From Mesorhizobium sp. DCY119 (GTDB lineage: Bacteria > Pseudomonadota > Alphaproteobacteria > Rhizobiales > Rhizobiaceae), in assembly GCF_003590645.1 (NCBI RefSeq), contig NZ_CP031834.1, forward strand, positions 1,302,501-1,366,500: a DNA stretch of 64,000 nt, read 5' to 3'. Within the stretch, counting starts at the first letter, position 1. Each line of letters starts with the position of its first letter. This document shows positions 37,583 through 46,919 of this stretch, piece after piece. The translations under genes were made by a program, and so were the position numbers. The notes below the pieces were generated by a model, which was not told the DNA's origin, did no database searches, and worked only from the letters and a program-made list of their open reading frames with translations.

Positions 37583-38038
37583 TCGTCATCCCGGAAACCG
37601 GAGCGAAGCGCAGGTTATCCGGGACCCATTGACCAGCACGGCCGGGTACTGAGTTCGCACAGCGGTCTTAACCGGCACCAAGGCAAGGACCGGGCCGTGC
37701 TTGACGATGCTGCGGCCAATAGATCCCGGGTCTCCGCATTCGCTCCACCCGGGATGACGAACGGCATGTTTGCCCTTCGCTAATCGTCAGCACTGGCGCG
37801 CGGCAATTGCGTCTCCGGTCTTAAAGAACGTTTGCGATGAGCGGCAACACCCCTCTCTTCGTCATCCCGGGTGGCGCGAATGCGGGGGGGCGCTCTTGCG
37901 ACGGATCCATGCCGGAATGCAAAAAGAGCTTCGGCGGTGCAGAACGCGCGTCAACATCAGGACCGGGCCGCGCCTGACGATGCTGCGGCCAATGGGTCCC
38001 GGATAACCTCCGCTTCGCTCCGGTTTCCGGGATGACGA
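37583..38038. repeat. Mosaic palindromic repeat block
   Basis: CGTCATCCCGGAAACCGGAG at 37583 and on to CGGGACCCA (37627) is the inverse of 37993-38038. In addition a direct repeat, ACCGGGCCG.GC.TGACGATG and on through GCTGCGGCCAAT, occurs near 37690 and 37962, each leading into a CCCGGG/TCCCGG arm. Another CATCCCGGG arm lies near 37862. The block thus contains two partly overlapping copies of one composite element in opposite orientation. Confidence 0.8.
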
Positions 38039-38242
38039 CTTCATCAATGCTGCATCGCCGATTCAAGGCTTGTATGGCCGCTGCCTGCGTATCCAGGATC
38101 AATCGTCAATTCAAACTTGAGCGTCGTCTCTAACTTTTCATTAATCCAGTTTAGCACAACGTTAACGATGGCCGGTCGCGCCGTCATGGTTCGGATGCTA
38201 GCCTGACTTCGGGAGGATAAATCCAGGAAGCAGGAAGCGACG

Positions 38243-39670
38243 ATGAACACTGTATTGAACGCCAAGGGCGTCCCCCTCCCTTACAGCGGCTCCTCGGTCA
38301 ACCATTTCTCGGCAACGAATTCCGGCCCGCAGCTTGCCGGCAGTGCGCTCAACGATTCGATGTGGGGCGACAGTTCGGTCAATGTCGTCATGCAGGGCGG
38401 AACGGGCGACGATATCTATTATCTCTATTCGGCCCGCAACAGCGCCTTCGAAAAGGCCGGTGAAGGTGTCGACACCATCAACACCTGGATGAGCTACAGG
38501 CTTCCCGAGAACATCGAGAATCTGACCGTGACCGGCAATGGCCGCTCGGCGATCGGCAATGATGGCGACAACATCATCAGTGGTGCATCCGGCAGCCAGA
38601 CCATCGATGGTGGCGCCGGCGACGATGTGCTCATCGGAGGTGGCGGGGCGGACATCTTCGTCATTTCGGAGGGTAATGGCAGCGACCTGATCCTGGATTT
38701 CAGCGTGGACGATCAGGTGCGTCTCGACGGTTACGGATTTATCTCGTTCGATGCGATCCAGTCGAACATGACCCAGACGGGCGCCAATGTGACGCTCGAT
38801 CTCGGCAATGACGAGATCCTCGTCTTCGCCAACACCACTGTCGACCAGTTCGATGCCGGCCAGTTCAAGCTTAGCCTCGACAAGTCCGAGATGAGCCTGT
38901 CGTTTTCCGACGACTTCAATTCGCTCAGCCTGTGGAACGGCGAGAGCGGCACGTGGGATTCGAATTTCTGGTGGGGTGCCGAGAATGGCAGCACCCATGA
39001 AGGCAATGGCGAGAAGCAGTGGTATATCGACACCGACTATGCACCGACGAAGTCGGTCAATCCGTTCAGCGTCGATAATGGCGTTCTGACCATCACCGCC
39101 GCGCCGACGCCGGATGCGATCAAGCCCGAGATCAACAATTACGACTATACGTCGGGCCTGCTGACGACCTACGAGTCGTTTTCACAGACCTACGGCTATT
39201 TCGAGATGCGGGCCGATATGCCGGAAAACCAGGGCGCCTGGCCGGCATTCTGGCTGCTGCCGGCGGATGGCTCATGGCCGCCGGAGCTGGACGTGGTGGA
39301 AATGCGCGGGCAGGAGCCGGGTGTGGTTCATGTCACCTCGCACACCAACGAAACCGGAAGCCACACCTCGGTATCCTCGGCGGTCAATGTGCCGGATACG
39401 TCGGGTTTCCACACTTATGGCGTGCTGTGGACCGAGGAGGAGATCGTCTGGTATTTCGACGATGTCGAGATCGCCCGCACCGACACGCCGAGCGACATGC
39501 ACGGCCCGATGTACATGCTGGTCAATCTGGCGGTCGGCGGTGTGGCGGGGACGCCTGCGGATGGCTTGGCGACGCCGGCCGAGATGCAGATCGACTATAT
39601 CAAGGCGTATGAGCTGGATGGCGTGACGCAGGCCGCGGCAAAGGCGGGGAGTGGGGATTTCCTGGTTTAA
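38243..39670 (+). CDS. Secreted GH16 endo-glycanase with RTX calcium-binding repeats (ExsH-like)
   Basis: A 475-aa enzyme without a Sec signal. The N-terminal half carries RTX nonapeptide repeats (GGTGDDIYY near 54-62; GGAGDDVLIGGGGADIF near 121-137), the mark of Ca2+-folded proteins exported by a type I (PrsDE-like) system. The C-terminal half is GH16 with the catalytic ELDVVE, nucleophile E348, D350 and acid/base E353, followed by the WTEEEIVWYFD strand. The architecture resembles ExsH of Sinorhizobium, which depolymerises nascent succinoglycan; the actual polysaccharide here is unknown. GAAGCGACG precedes ATG 38243. No secretion or EPS genes are adjacent. Confidence 0.9.
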   Translation: MNTVLNAKGVPLPYSGSSVNHFSATNSGPQLAGSALNDSMWGDSSVNVVMQGGTGDDIYYLYSARNSAFEKAGEGVDTINTWMSYRLPENIENLTVTGNGRSAIGNDGDNIISGASGSQTIDGGAGDDVLIGGGGADIFVISEGNGSDLILDFSVDDQVRLDGYGFISFDAIQSNMTQTGANVTLDLGNDEILVFANTTVDQFDAGQFKLSLDKSEMSLSFSDDFNSLSLWNGESGTWDSNFWWGAENGSTHEGNGEKQWYIDTDYAPTKSVNPFSVDNGVLTITAAPTPDAIKPEINNYDYTSGLLTTYESFSQTYGYFEMRADMPENQGAWPAFWLLPADGSWPPELDVVEMRGQEPGVVHVTSHTNETGSHTSVSSAVNVPDTSGFHTYGVLWTEEEIVWYFDDVEIARTDTPSDMHGPMYMLVNLAVGGVAGTPADGLATPAEMQIDYIKAYELDGVTQAAAKAGSGDFLV

Positions 39671-39700
39671 TCGTCAGGCGTTGCGGAGCCTTTGGGTCGC

Positions 39701-39830
39701 TACCCCCTCTCCGGTTTGCTTCGCAAACCACCTCTCCCCCGGGGGCGAGGAACAGCGGCGGCACGTTTGGCACCTTCCTCGCCCCGCAAAGCGGGGAGAG
39801 GTGCCGAGCGCGGCGAGGCGGAGAGGGGTT
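39701..39830. repeat. Palindromic intergenic repeat, family E
   Basis: ACCCCCTCTCCGGTTTGCTTCGCAAACC begins it and GGCGAGGCGGAGAGGGGTTC ends it, with inner arms CACCTCTCCCC / GGGGAGAGGTG and a GGTTTGC-TTC-GCAAACC hairpin. It lies between the convergent glycanase and ABC ATPase genes and may act as a terminator for both. Confidence 0.8.
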
Positions 39831-39875
39831 CTTGAACGTCGAAATAGTTCGACGCTGCAGGTTCAACGCAGGCCC

Positions 39876-41531
39876 TCAGTTCCCCGCACTCTCCATGCGC
39901 CGGCCCTTGATCGCCTTTTCGAGCCAGCCGATTTCCATTTCGGGAACCGAGGATAGCAGCAGCTCGGTATAGGCGTCGAATGGCGGCTTCAGCACTTGGC
40001 TTTTCGACCCGTAGCGAACGACTTCGCCGCGATACATGACGGCAATGGAGTCGGCTATCGACTTCACCGTCGCGAGATCGTGGGTGATGAAGAGATAGGC
40101 GACTTCCTCTTCCTTCTGCAGTTCGAGAAGCAGCTCGAGGATGCCGTGGGCGACCAGCGGATCGAGCGCCGAGGTCACCTCGTCGCAGATGATCAGCTTC
40201 GGCTTGGCGGCGAGCGCGCGGGCGATGCAGACGCGCTGCTTCTGCCCGCCCGAAAGCTCGGCAGGATAGCGGTCGATGAAGCCCTTTCCCATCTCGATCT
40301 TGTCGAGCAGTTCGGCCACGCGCGCATCGCGTTGCTTGCCGCGCATGCCGAAATAGAATTCCAGCGGCCGGCCGATGATGGTGCCGACGGTCTGGCGCGG
40401 GTTCATCGCCACGTCGGCCATCTGGTAGATCATCTGCAGCTGGCGCAGATCGTCCTTGGTGCGGTCGGCGAGGCGATTGGCCAGCGGTCGACCGGCGAAA
40501 GTGACGTTGCCTTCCATGGGCGGCAGAAGGCCGGTGATGGCGCGGGCCAGCGTCGACTTGCCGGAGCCGGATTCGCCGACGACGGCGAGCGTCTGTCCGG
40601 GATAGATGTCGACGGAGACGTTCTTCAGCACCTTCACCGCGCCGCCGCCATAGGCGGCGGTGACGTTCTTCACCGACAGGAACGGCGTGGTGCCGGGCTT
40701 CTGCTCCTCATGGGTGATCTCGTGCACCGAGACGAGCTGGTTGGTGTACTCCTGGCGCGGCTCCTTGATGATCTGGCGGGTGCCGCCCCATTCGACCAGC
40801 CGGCCATGGCGCAATACCATGATCTCGTCCGACACCTGCGCCACCACGGCAAGGTCGTGGGTGATGTAGAGCGCGGCAACGCCGGTGTCGCGGATGGCGT
40901 CCTTGATGGCTGCCAGAACGTCGATCTGCGTGGTCACGTCGAGCGCGGTCGTCGGCTCGTCGAAAACGATGAGGTCGGGCTCGGAGCAGAGCGCCATCGC
41001 CGTCATGACGCGCTGGAGCTGGCCGCCGGAAACCTGATGCGGGAAGCGCTTGCCGATGTTTTCGGGGTCCGGCAGGCTGAGCTTCTTGAACAGCGCCACG
41101 GCGCGTTTTTCGGCCTGGGCGCGAGTGCCCGTGCCATGCAGGAGGGATGCCTCGACCACCTGATCCATCAGCCGGTGGGCCGGGTTGAAGGCGGCAGCGG
41201 CCGACTGCGCGACGTAGCAGACCTCGCGGCCGCGCAGCTTGCGGATGCCGCTCTTGCCGCTGGTGAGAATGTCGCGGCCGTTGATGAAGACCTGCCCGCC
41301 GGTGATCCTGACGCCGCCGCGGCCATAGCCGAGCGACGATAGTCCGATGGTCGACTTGCCGGCGCCGGATTCGCCGATGAGGCCGAGCACCTTGCCCTTC
41401 TTGAGCGTCAGCGAGACGTCGTGGACGAGGGTGATGTTCCTCGGCTCCTCGCCGGGCGGGTAGACCTTGGCCTCGATGCGCAGGTTGCGGATGTCGAGCA
41501 GATTGTCGCTCGGTGTCGCCAGATTAGCCAT
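39876..41531 (-). CDS. Peptide-type ABC transporter, fused double ATP-binding protein
   Basis: A 551-aa protein with two ATPase domains in one chain (DppD-DppF type). ATG 41531 has GGGAGG upstream and overlaps the permease stop by 8 nt. Domain 1 (about 8-250) has Walker A GESGAGKST, signature VSGGQLQR and Walker B LIVFDEPTTALD. Domain 2 (about 285-530) has GESGSGKST, LSGGQKQR and LIICDEVTSALD. It powers import by the two permeases and binding proteins encoded upstream on the same strand. Last gene of the operon. Confidence 0.95.
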   Translation of the reverse strand: MANLATPSDNLLDIRNLRIEAKVYPPGEEPRNITLVHDVSLTLKKGKVLGLIGESGAGKSTIGLSSLGYGRGGVRITGGQVFINGRDILTSGKSGIRKLRGREVCYVAQSAAAAFNPAHRLMDQVVEASLLHGTGTRAQAEKRAVALFKKLSLPDPENIGKRFPHQVSGGQLQRVMTAMALCSEPDLIVFDEPTTALDVTTQIDVLAAIKDAIRDTGVAALYITHDLAVVAQVSDEIMVLRHGRLVEWGGTRQIIKEPRQEYTNQLVSVHEITHEEQKPGTTPFLSVKNVTAAYGGGAVKVLKNVSVDIYPGQTLAVVGESGSGKSTLARAITGLLPPMEGNVTFAGRPLANRLADRTKDDLRQLQMIYQMADVAMNPRQTVGTIIGRPLEFYFGMRGKQRDARVAELLDKIEMGKGFIDRYPAELSGGQKQRVCIARALAAKPKLIICDEVTSALDPLVAHGILELLLELQKEEEVAYLFITHDLATVKSIADSIAVMYRGEVVRYGSKSQVLKPPFDAYTELLLSSVPEMEIGWLEKAIKGRRMESAGN

Positions 41532-42354
41532 TGCCGCGGCCTCCCTTGAGATCGGTGGTGCGGTTGAGCACCCAGTCGGCGACGAGATTGACGGAGATGG
41601 CAAGCGCTGCGATCGCGGCGGCGGGGATGAGCGCTGCCGGAATGCCGAAGACGATGCCGTCCTTGTTTTCCTTGACCATGCCGCCCCAGTCGGCTGCCGG
41701 CGGTTGCACGCCGAGGCCGAGGAAGGACAGGGCCGACAACAGCAGCACCGAGTAGATGAAGCGCAGGCCGAGTTCCGATACCAGCGGCGACAGCGCGTTG
41801 GGCAGGATCTCGCGGAAGATGATCCAGCGGCGGCCTTCGCCGCGCAGCTTTGCCGCCTCGACGAAATCCATGACGTTGATGTCGACGGCCACCGCGCGCG
41901 ACAGGCGGTAGACGCGGGTCGAATCCAGGATGCCCATGACCATGATCAGCACGAAGATGTTCGTGGGCAGGACGGAGAGCACGACGAGCGCGAAGATCAG
42001 CGTCGGGATCGCCATCAGGAGATCGACGAAGCGCGACATGAGCATGTCGAACCAGCCGCCGACGACAGCGGCGGTGAAGCCGAGGATCGAGCCGAGCGAG
42101 AAGGACAGCGCGGTTGCCAGAACCGCGATGAAGATGGTGGTTCTCGCGCCGTAGATCATGCGCGAGAGCAGGTCGCGGCCGAGATTGTCGGTGCCGAGCA
42201 GGAAGTTCGCCGAGGACGGCTCCCAGACCTGGCCGACGATCTCGCCGAGGCCATAAGGGGCGATGAGCGGCGCGAAGATGGCGGTGAGGAGGAAGAGCGT
42301 CGTGAAGATCAGGCCTATCACGGCGCCGAGGGGGATTCTTGTCAGACTAAGCAT
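41524..42354 (-). CDS. ABC transporter permease (DppC-like)
   Basis: A 276-aa inner-membrane protein with about five to six TM segments. The EAA-type coupling loop (EAAKLRGEGRRWIIFREILPNALSPLV) contacts the ATPase. An N-terminal TM is followed by the GTDNLGRDLLSRMIYGARTTI motif of DppC/OppC proteins. It lies between the DppB-like gene (10-bp gap) and the ATPase (8-nt overlap). Confidence 0.94.
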   Translation of the reverse strand: MLSLTRIPLGAVIGLIFTTLFLLTAIFAPLIAPYGLGEIVGQVWEPSSANFLLGTDNLGRDLLSRMIYGARTTIFIAVLATALSFSLGSILGFTAAVVGGWFDMLMSRFVDLLMAIPTLIFALVVLSVLPTNIFVLIMVMGILDSTRVYRLSRAVAVDINVMDFVEAAKLRGEGRRWIIFREILPNALSPLVSELGLRFIYSVLLLSALSFLGLGVQPPAADWGGMVKENKDGIVFGIPAALIPAAAIAALAISVNLVADWVLNRTTDLKGGRGNG

Positions 42355-42364
42355 AGCCGCGCCC

Positions 42365-43321
42365 TCACTTCGGATGCCGGAGGCGCGGATTGGCGATGAT
42401 CGCCGCTATGTCCGCGATGATGTTGAGGCCGATATAGACGGCAGCGAAGATCAGGCCCACCGCCTGCACCACCGGCACGTCGCGCTTGGCGACATGGTCG
42501 ACGAGATACTGGCCCATGCCGGGATAGACGAAGATGACCTCGACCACGACCACGCCGACGATGAGGAAGGCGAGGTTGAGCATGACGACGTTGATGATGG
42601 GCGCAATCGCATTGGGGAATGCGTGCTTGCGGATGACGTTGAAGGCCGAAAGCCCTTTCAGTTCCGCGGTTTCGACATAGGCCGACTGCATGACGTTGAG
42701 AATGGCGGCGCGCGTCATGCGCATCATATGCGCCAGCACCACAAGCGTCAGAGCGGTCGCCGGGAGCGCGATCGCCTGCATGCGCTGGCCGAAGGGCATG
42801 CCTTCATAAACGGTCGAGATGCCGGGGAACCATTGCAGCTTCACGGCGAAGAAGAAGACCAGCACATAGCCGATGAGGAATTCCGGCAGCGAGGTCGAGG
42901 CGAGCGCAAGGCCGGAGATCAGTTTGTCGACGAAGCCGTTGCGGTAGCGCACGGCGAGCAAGCCGAGAATGATCGCCAGCGGCACCGAGATGATGGCTGC
43001 CCAGAAAGCCAGGAACAGCGTGTTCCACAGCCTGCCCTTGATGGACGTCGCGATGTCCTGACCGCTCGACAGAGCGGTGCCGAGATCGCCGGTCAGCACG
43101 CCGCCGAGCCATTTGAAATAGCGGACATAGGCGGGATCGTTGAGGCCCATGGCCTCGCGCAGATTGGCGAGCGCCTGCGGCGTCGCCGACTGACCAAGAA
43201 TGGATTGTGCAACGTCGCCGGGCAGGATTTGCGTGCCGGCGAAGATCAGGACCGAAACGGCCAGAAGCAGGAGCACGCCCAGCGCCAAGCGCTGGGCTAT
43301 CAGTTTCAGGATGGGAGACAT
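42365..43321 (-). CDS. ABC transporter permease (DppB-like)
   Basis: A 318-aa inner-membrane protein with the N-terminal DppB signature (AVSVLIFAGTQILPGDVAQ), a coupling loop (VETAELKGLSAFNVIRKHAFPNAIAPIINV) and about six TM segments. It forms the heterodimeric channel with the next permease. Its start is 16 nt after the stop of the first binding-protein gene. Confidence 0.94.
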   Translation of the reverse strand: MSPILKLIAQRLALGVLLLLAVSVLIFAGTQILPGDVAQSILGQSATPQALANLREAMGLNDPAYVRYFKWLGGVLTGDLGTALSSGQDIATSIKGRLWNTLFLAFWAAIISVPLAIILGLLAVRYRNGFVDKLISGLALASTSLPEFLIGYVLVFFFAVKLQWFPGISTVYEGMPFGQRMQAIALPATALTLVVLAHMMRMTRAAILNVMQSAYVETAELKGLSAFNVIRKHAFPNAIAPIINVVMLNLAFLIVGVVVVEVIFVYPGMGQYLVDHVAKRDVPVVQAVGLIFAAVYIGLNIIADIAAIIANPRLRHPK

Positions 43322-43337
43322 CTGGGCAAGGCCGAAC

Positions 43338-44921
43338 TCAGGCCTGAACCCAGCACTTGGACAGCGCGTAGCCGCCCATCATTTCCTGGTTGCCGTCAGG
43401 CGACCACCCTCCGACCTTAGCGCTGGTGGCGTCGATGAAGTCGTTGAACATTGGCGTGATGACGCCACCCTCGTCGCGCACCATCTCGCCCATCGACTTG
43501 TAGATGGCGGTGCGCTTTTCCTTGTCGAGTTCCGAACGCGCCTGGAAGAGCAGCTTGTCGAAATCCTCGCGCATGAAGCGCGTGTCGTTCCAGTCGGCCT
43601 TGGAATAATAGGCGGTGGTGTACATCTGGTCCTGCGTCGGGCGACCGCCCCAGTAGGAAGCCGAGAAGGGCTGCTTGTTCCAGACTTCCGACCAGTAGCC
43701 GTCGCCCGGTTCGCGCTTGACCTCGATGGTGATGCCGGCCTTGGCAGCGCTCTGCTGGTAGAGCTGGGCTGCGTCCACGGCGCCCGGGAAGGCGACGTCG
43801 GAGGTGCGCAGCAGCACCGAGCCGGAGTGGCCGGACTTCTTGTAGTGGAAGGCCGCCTTTTCCGGGTCGAACTTGCGCTGCTCGATTTCGGCGAACAGCG
43901 GATAGGCCTTGTTGATCGGCGTATCGTTGCCGACCGAGCCGTAGCCCATCAGGATCTTCTGCAGCATCTCTTCGCGGTCGAGCGCGAATTTCAGCGCCAG
44001 CCTGAGATCGTTGTTGTCGAAGGGCGCGGTGTTGCAGTGGGCGATGAAGACATAGTGGCCACGCCCGGCGACGTTCTGGATGGTGACGCCGGGAACGCGC
44101 TTGATGAGTTCGACGATCTTCGGCTCGACGCGGTTGATCATGTCGACCTGGCCGCCCTGAAGGGCGGAGGTGCGGGCGGTGGCGTCATTGATGATGATGA
44201 TCTCGATCTGGTCGGCAAAGCCGCGATCGTCGCGCCAGTAATTGGCGAATTTCTCGCCGCCCAGACGCACGCCGGCTTCGTTGACGGTGATCTTGTAGGG
44301 TCCGGTGCCGATGCCTTCGTCGGGCTTGTCCTTGCCGCCATTGGGCTGGATCATCAGATGGTAGTCGTCGAGCAGGTAGGGCAGGTCGGCGTTGGGTTCC
44401 TTGAGCGTGAAGACGACGTTCTGGCCATCGACCTTGACGGTGTCGATACCGCCCATGATGCCGAGCGCGCCGGACTTCGACTTCTCGTCGGAATGGCGCT
44501 CCATCGTGGCCAGCACGTCGGCCGGGGTCATTTCCTTGCCGTTGTGGAACTGCACGCCCTTGCGGATCTTGAAGGTCCAGACCTTGGCGTCGTCGGAAGC
44601 ACCCCATTCCTCAGCCAGCGCCGGCTTGACTTCGCCGTCGGCCGAAAGCTGGACGAGCTGCTCGCTCCACTGGCGGCCGAAGAAGTAAGGCACCTGGCTC
44701 GACCATGAAGCGGGGTCGAGGCTGTCGGTGGCGGCACCGCCGACCATGCCGGCCTTGAGGACGCCGCCCTTTTGCGGGCCAGCGGCGAAGGCGGCCGTGC
44801 CGAGCAGCGAATTGGCGAAAGTGGCGGTAACACCGAGGGCCGCGGCGCGGCCAAGAAAATCACGCCGGCTCATCTTGCCGACGACTACGCGATGACTCAG
44901 GAATTCCAGTTCATTCGACAT
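43338..44921 (-). CDS. ABC transporter substrate-binding protein 1 (family 5, Tat-exported)
   Basis: A 527-aa periplasmic binding protein of the DppA/OppA family. ATG 44921 follows GAGGAA; an in-frame GTG five codons earlier is less likely. The Tat signal has SRRDFLGRAAALG near residues 23-35, with cleavage after AFA near residue 52. Family motifs include WTFKIRKGVQFHNGKE. It is paralogous to the next upstream gene along its whole length. Substrate is unknown. Confidence 0.93.
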   Translation of the reverse strand: MSNELEFLSHRVVVGKMSRRDFLGRAAALGVTATFANSLLGTAAFAAGPQKGGVLKAGMVGGAATDSLDPASWSSQVPYFFGRQWSEQLVQLSADGEVKPALAEEWGASDDAKVWTFKIRKGVQFHNGKEMTPADVLATMERHSDEKSKSGALGIMGGIDTVKVDGQNVVFTLKEPNADLPYLLDDYHLMIQPNGGKDKPDEGIGTGPYKITVNEAGVRLGGEKFANYWRDDRGFADQIEIIIINDATARTSALQGGQVDMINRVEPKIVELIKRVPGVTIQNVAGRGHYVFIAHCNTAPFDNNDLRLALKFALDREEMLQKILMGYGSVGNDTPINKAYPLFAEIEQRKFDPEKAAFHYKKSGHSGSVLLRTSDVAFPGAVDAAQLYQQSAAKAGITIEVKREPGDGYWSEVWNKQPFSASYWGGRPTQDQMYTTAYYSKADWNDTRFMREDFDKLLFQARSELDKEKRTAIYKSMGEMVRDEGGVITPMFNDFIDATSAKVGGWSPDGNQEMMGGYALSKCWVQA

Positions 44922-45017
44922 ATAGAGGTTCCTCACTCTGTTAGGTGACCGTTATCGGTCTTGATTTCTTGTTGAAGGAATATTGCTCGCAACATCGCGC
45001 CGGGCGCAAGGCAGTTT

Positions 45018-45057
45018 GCGACATGACGTGGCGTAAATGATGTTTGACGCTGGACCA
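45018..45057 (-). promoter_or_regulatory. Conserved element upstream of binding protein 1
   Basis: This 40-bp stretch matches 46865-46905 in most positions (shared blocks GCGACAT, TGGCG.AAATG and GACCA) and lies exactly 97 bp before its binding-protein start codon, as the other does. It probably holds a promoter or operator duplicated with the gene. Confidence 0.5.
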
Positions 45058-45130
45058 ACGCGCGTCACGTCGAAAATCGGGATCGCGCTCCTGCGTTCTT
45101 TGCGCGCCCGGATTGGCGCATTCAGATCAA

Positions 45131-45154
45131 GGGTGCCGGGACAGCCCGGCACCC
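45131..45154 (-). terminator. Hairpin after binding protein 2
   Basis: GGGTGCCGGG (45131-45140) pairs with CCCGGCACCC (45145-45154). It lies 25 bp after the stop of the second binding-protein gene on the minus strand. The following T-run is short, so it may attenuate rather than stop transcription into the rest of the operon or stabilise the mRNA end. Confidence 0.5.
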
Positions 45155-45178
45155 CTTCGACAAGCCGCCGGTTCTGTC

Positions 45179-46768
45179 TCAGGCGACAAGCCAGCATTTC
45201 GACAAGGCCAATCCGCCCATCAGCTCGCCGGACGGATATGGCTTGAAGCCGGCGACCTTGTCGGACACGGCGTCGATCCAGTCATTGAACATGGGAATGA
45301 TGGCGCCGCCATCGTCGCGGACGATCATGGCCATGTCGCGATACATCGCCTTGCGTTTCGCTTCGTCCAGCTCGGCGCGCGCGGCAATCACGAGCTTGTC
45401 GAAGTCCGGGCGGAAGAAGCGGGTCTCGTTCCAGTCGGCGGTGGAGAGATAGGCCGTGGAATATTGCTGGTCCTGTGTCGGCCGGCCGACCCAGTAAGAT
45501 GCGGAGAACGGCTTCTTGTTCCAGACCTCGGCCCAATAGCCGTCGCCCGGTGCGCGCTGAATGTCGAGCACGATACCGGCCTTGGCCGCGCTTTGCTGGA
45601 AGAGCTGGGCTGCATCGACCGCACCCGGAAAGGCAACATCCGAGGTGATCAGCGGTACCGGGCCGTCATGACCGGACTTCTTGAAGTGGAACGCAGCTTT
45701 GTCCGGGTCGAATACGCGCTGCTCGATGTCGTTGGAAAACAGCGGGTAGGATATGTTGACCGGGATGTCGTTGCCGACGGTGCCGTAACCGCGGACGATC
45801 TTGTCGACCAGATCCTGACGGTCGATGGCATATTTCAGGGCCAGGCGCAGGTCGTTGTTGTCGAACGGAGCAGTGTTGCACTGCATGGCGAAAACATAGT
45901 GGGCGCCACCGGCGATGTTGTGAATGGTGACGCCGGGAAGCCGCTTGATCAGGTCGACGATCTTCGGTTCGACGCGGTTCATCATGTGGATCTGGCCACC
46001 TTGCAACGCCGCCGTGCGCGCCGTGGAATCGTTGATGACGATGATTTCGACCTGATCGGCAAAGCCGCTATTGGCGGCATTCCAGTAGCCTTCATGACGC
46101 GCCCCGATCTCGCGCACACCGGGTTCGTGGGAGGCGATCTTGTAGGGGCCGGTTCCAATGCCGGCCTGCGGATTGTCCTTGCCGCCACCCGGCTGGATGA
46201 TGAGGTGGTAATCCGACATCAGAAACGGCAGATCGGCGTTGGCTTCCTTGAGCGTGACGACGAAGTCTGTGCCGTCCACCTTCAGCGTATCGATGCCGCG
46301 CAGGACGCCAAGCGCGCCTGACTTCGTCTCCGGTCCGGCATGGCGCTCGATCGTGGCGAGCACGTCATTGGCGTCGAGTTCCTTGCCGTTGTGGAAGGTC
46401 ACGCCCTTGCGGATCTTGAACGTCCAGGTCTTGGCGTCGGCGGATGCGCCGACTTCCTCGGCCAGCTGGTAGACCATGCCGCCTTCGGCATCGATGTCGA
46501 TGAGCTTTTCGCCCCAGGTGCGGGCGAAGGCGCCGGTGACCTGATTGTTGATGGCGGCGGGGTCGAGCCCGTCGGTGGATTCACCGCCCTGTATGCCAGC
46601 TTTCAGACTGCCGCCCCTGACGGGCCCTTCGGCGCGGACAGCACCGGCAAGCACCGTATTGGCAAAGGTTGCCGCAACACCGAGTGCTGCGGCCCGGCCG
46701 AGAAAATCGCGCCGGCTAAGCTTTCCGGCGGCGACGCGTCGGCTCAGATATTCCAGTTCGCTGGACAT
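45179..46768 (-). CDS. ABC transporter substrate-binding protein 2 (paralogue of protein 1)
   Basis: A 529-aa periplasmic binding protein, family 5. ATG 46768 is aligned with the start of its neighbour (MSSELEYLSRRVAAGKLSRRDFLGRAAALG). It has a Tat signal with cleavage near VRA (about residue 53), then WTFKIRKGVTFHNGKE and the same conserved loops as protein 1. The downstream gene arose by tandem duplication. Differences cluster in the ligand-binding lobes by eye, so the two may widen the substrate range of one transporter. Confidence 0.93.
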   Translation of the reverse strand: MSSELEYLSRRVAAGKLSRRDFLGRAAALGVAATFANTVLAGAVRAEGPVRGGSLKAGIQGGESTDGLDPAAINNQVTGAFARTWGEKLIDIDAEGGMVYQLAEEVGASADAKTWTFKIRKGVTFHNGKELDANDVLATIERHAGPETKSGALGVLRGIDTLKVDGTDFVVTLKEANADLPFLMSDYHLIIQPGGGKDNPQAGIGTGPYKIASHEPGVREIGARHEGYWNAANSGFADQVEIIVINDSTARTAALQGGQIHMMNRVEPKIVDLIKRLPGVTIHNIAGGAHYVFAMQCNTAPFDNNDLRLALKYAIDRQDLVDKIVRGYGTVGNDIPVNISYPLFSNDIEQRVFDPDKAAFHFKKSGHDGPVPLITSDVAFPGAVDAAQLFQQSAAKAGIVLDIQRAPGDGYWAEVWNKKPFSASYWVGRPTQDQQYSTAYLSTADWNETRFFRPDFDKLVIAARAELDEAKRKAMYRDMAMIVRDDGGAIIPMFNDWIDAVSDKVAGFKPYPSGELMGGLALSKCWLVA

Positions 46769-46864
46769 AAAGGAAAGTTCCCCCAATTGCTGCTTTGCAG
46801 GCTCTGTGGTTGCGTATTGCGACGGGAATAGTGGCTGCAAACCTGCCCTTGGGTAAGGCCGGCC

Positions 46865-46905
46865 GCGACATCAAATGGCGCAAATGGAGTGTCGCATTTA
46901 GACCA
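46865..46905 (-). promoter_or_regulatory. Conserved element upstream of binding protein 2
   Basis: Counterpart of 45018-45057, again 97 bp from the start codon. It contains AAATG-GAGTGTCG-CATTT, an interrupted inverted repeat that could be a regulator site. Both elements imply separate promoters for the two binding-protein genes. Confidence 0.5.
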
Positions 46906-46919
46906 GCGAGACGTATTCG

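Larger units (their letters stand above)
36951..38242. other. Large repeat-rich intergenic region, no credible gene
   Basis: Almost 1.3 kb between the carnitine operon and the RTX glycanase. It contains two palindromic repeat systems (36985-37150 and 37583-38038). The open frames within, including one of 158 codons from 37025, run across repeats, lack ribosome sites and are judged spurious. The glycanase promoter should lie in the last 150 bp, which is more AT-rich (38120-38215). Confidence 0.7.

Noticed and set aside
45131..45154. Strong rho-independent terminator isolating binding protein 2 from the rest of the operon
   Set aside because: The stem is good, but the T-run on the minus strand is too short; kept only as a weak hairpin.
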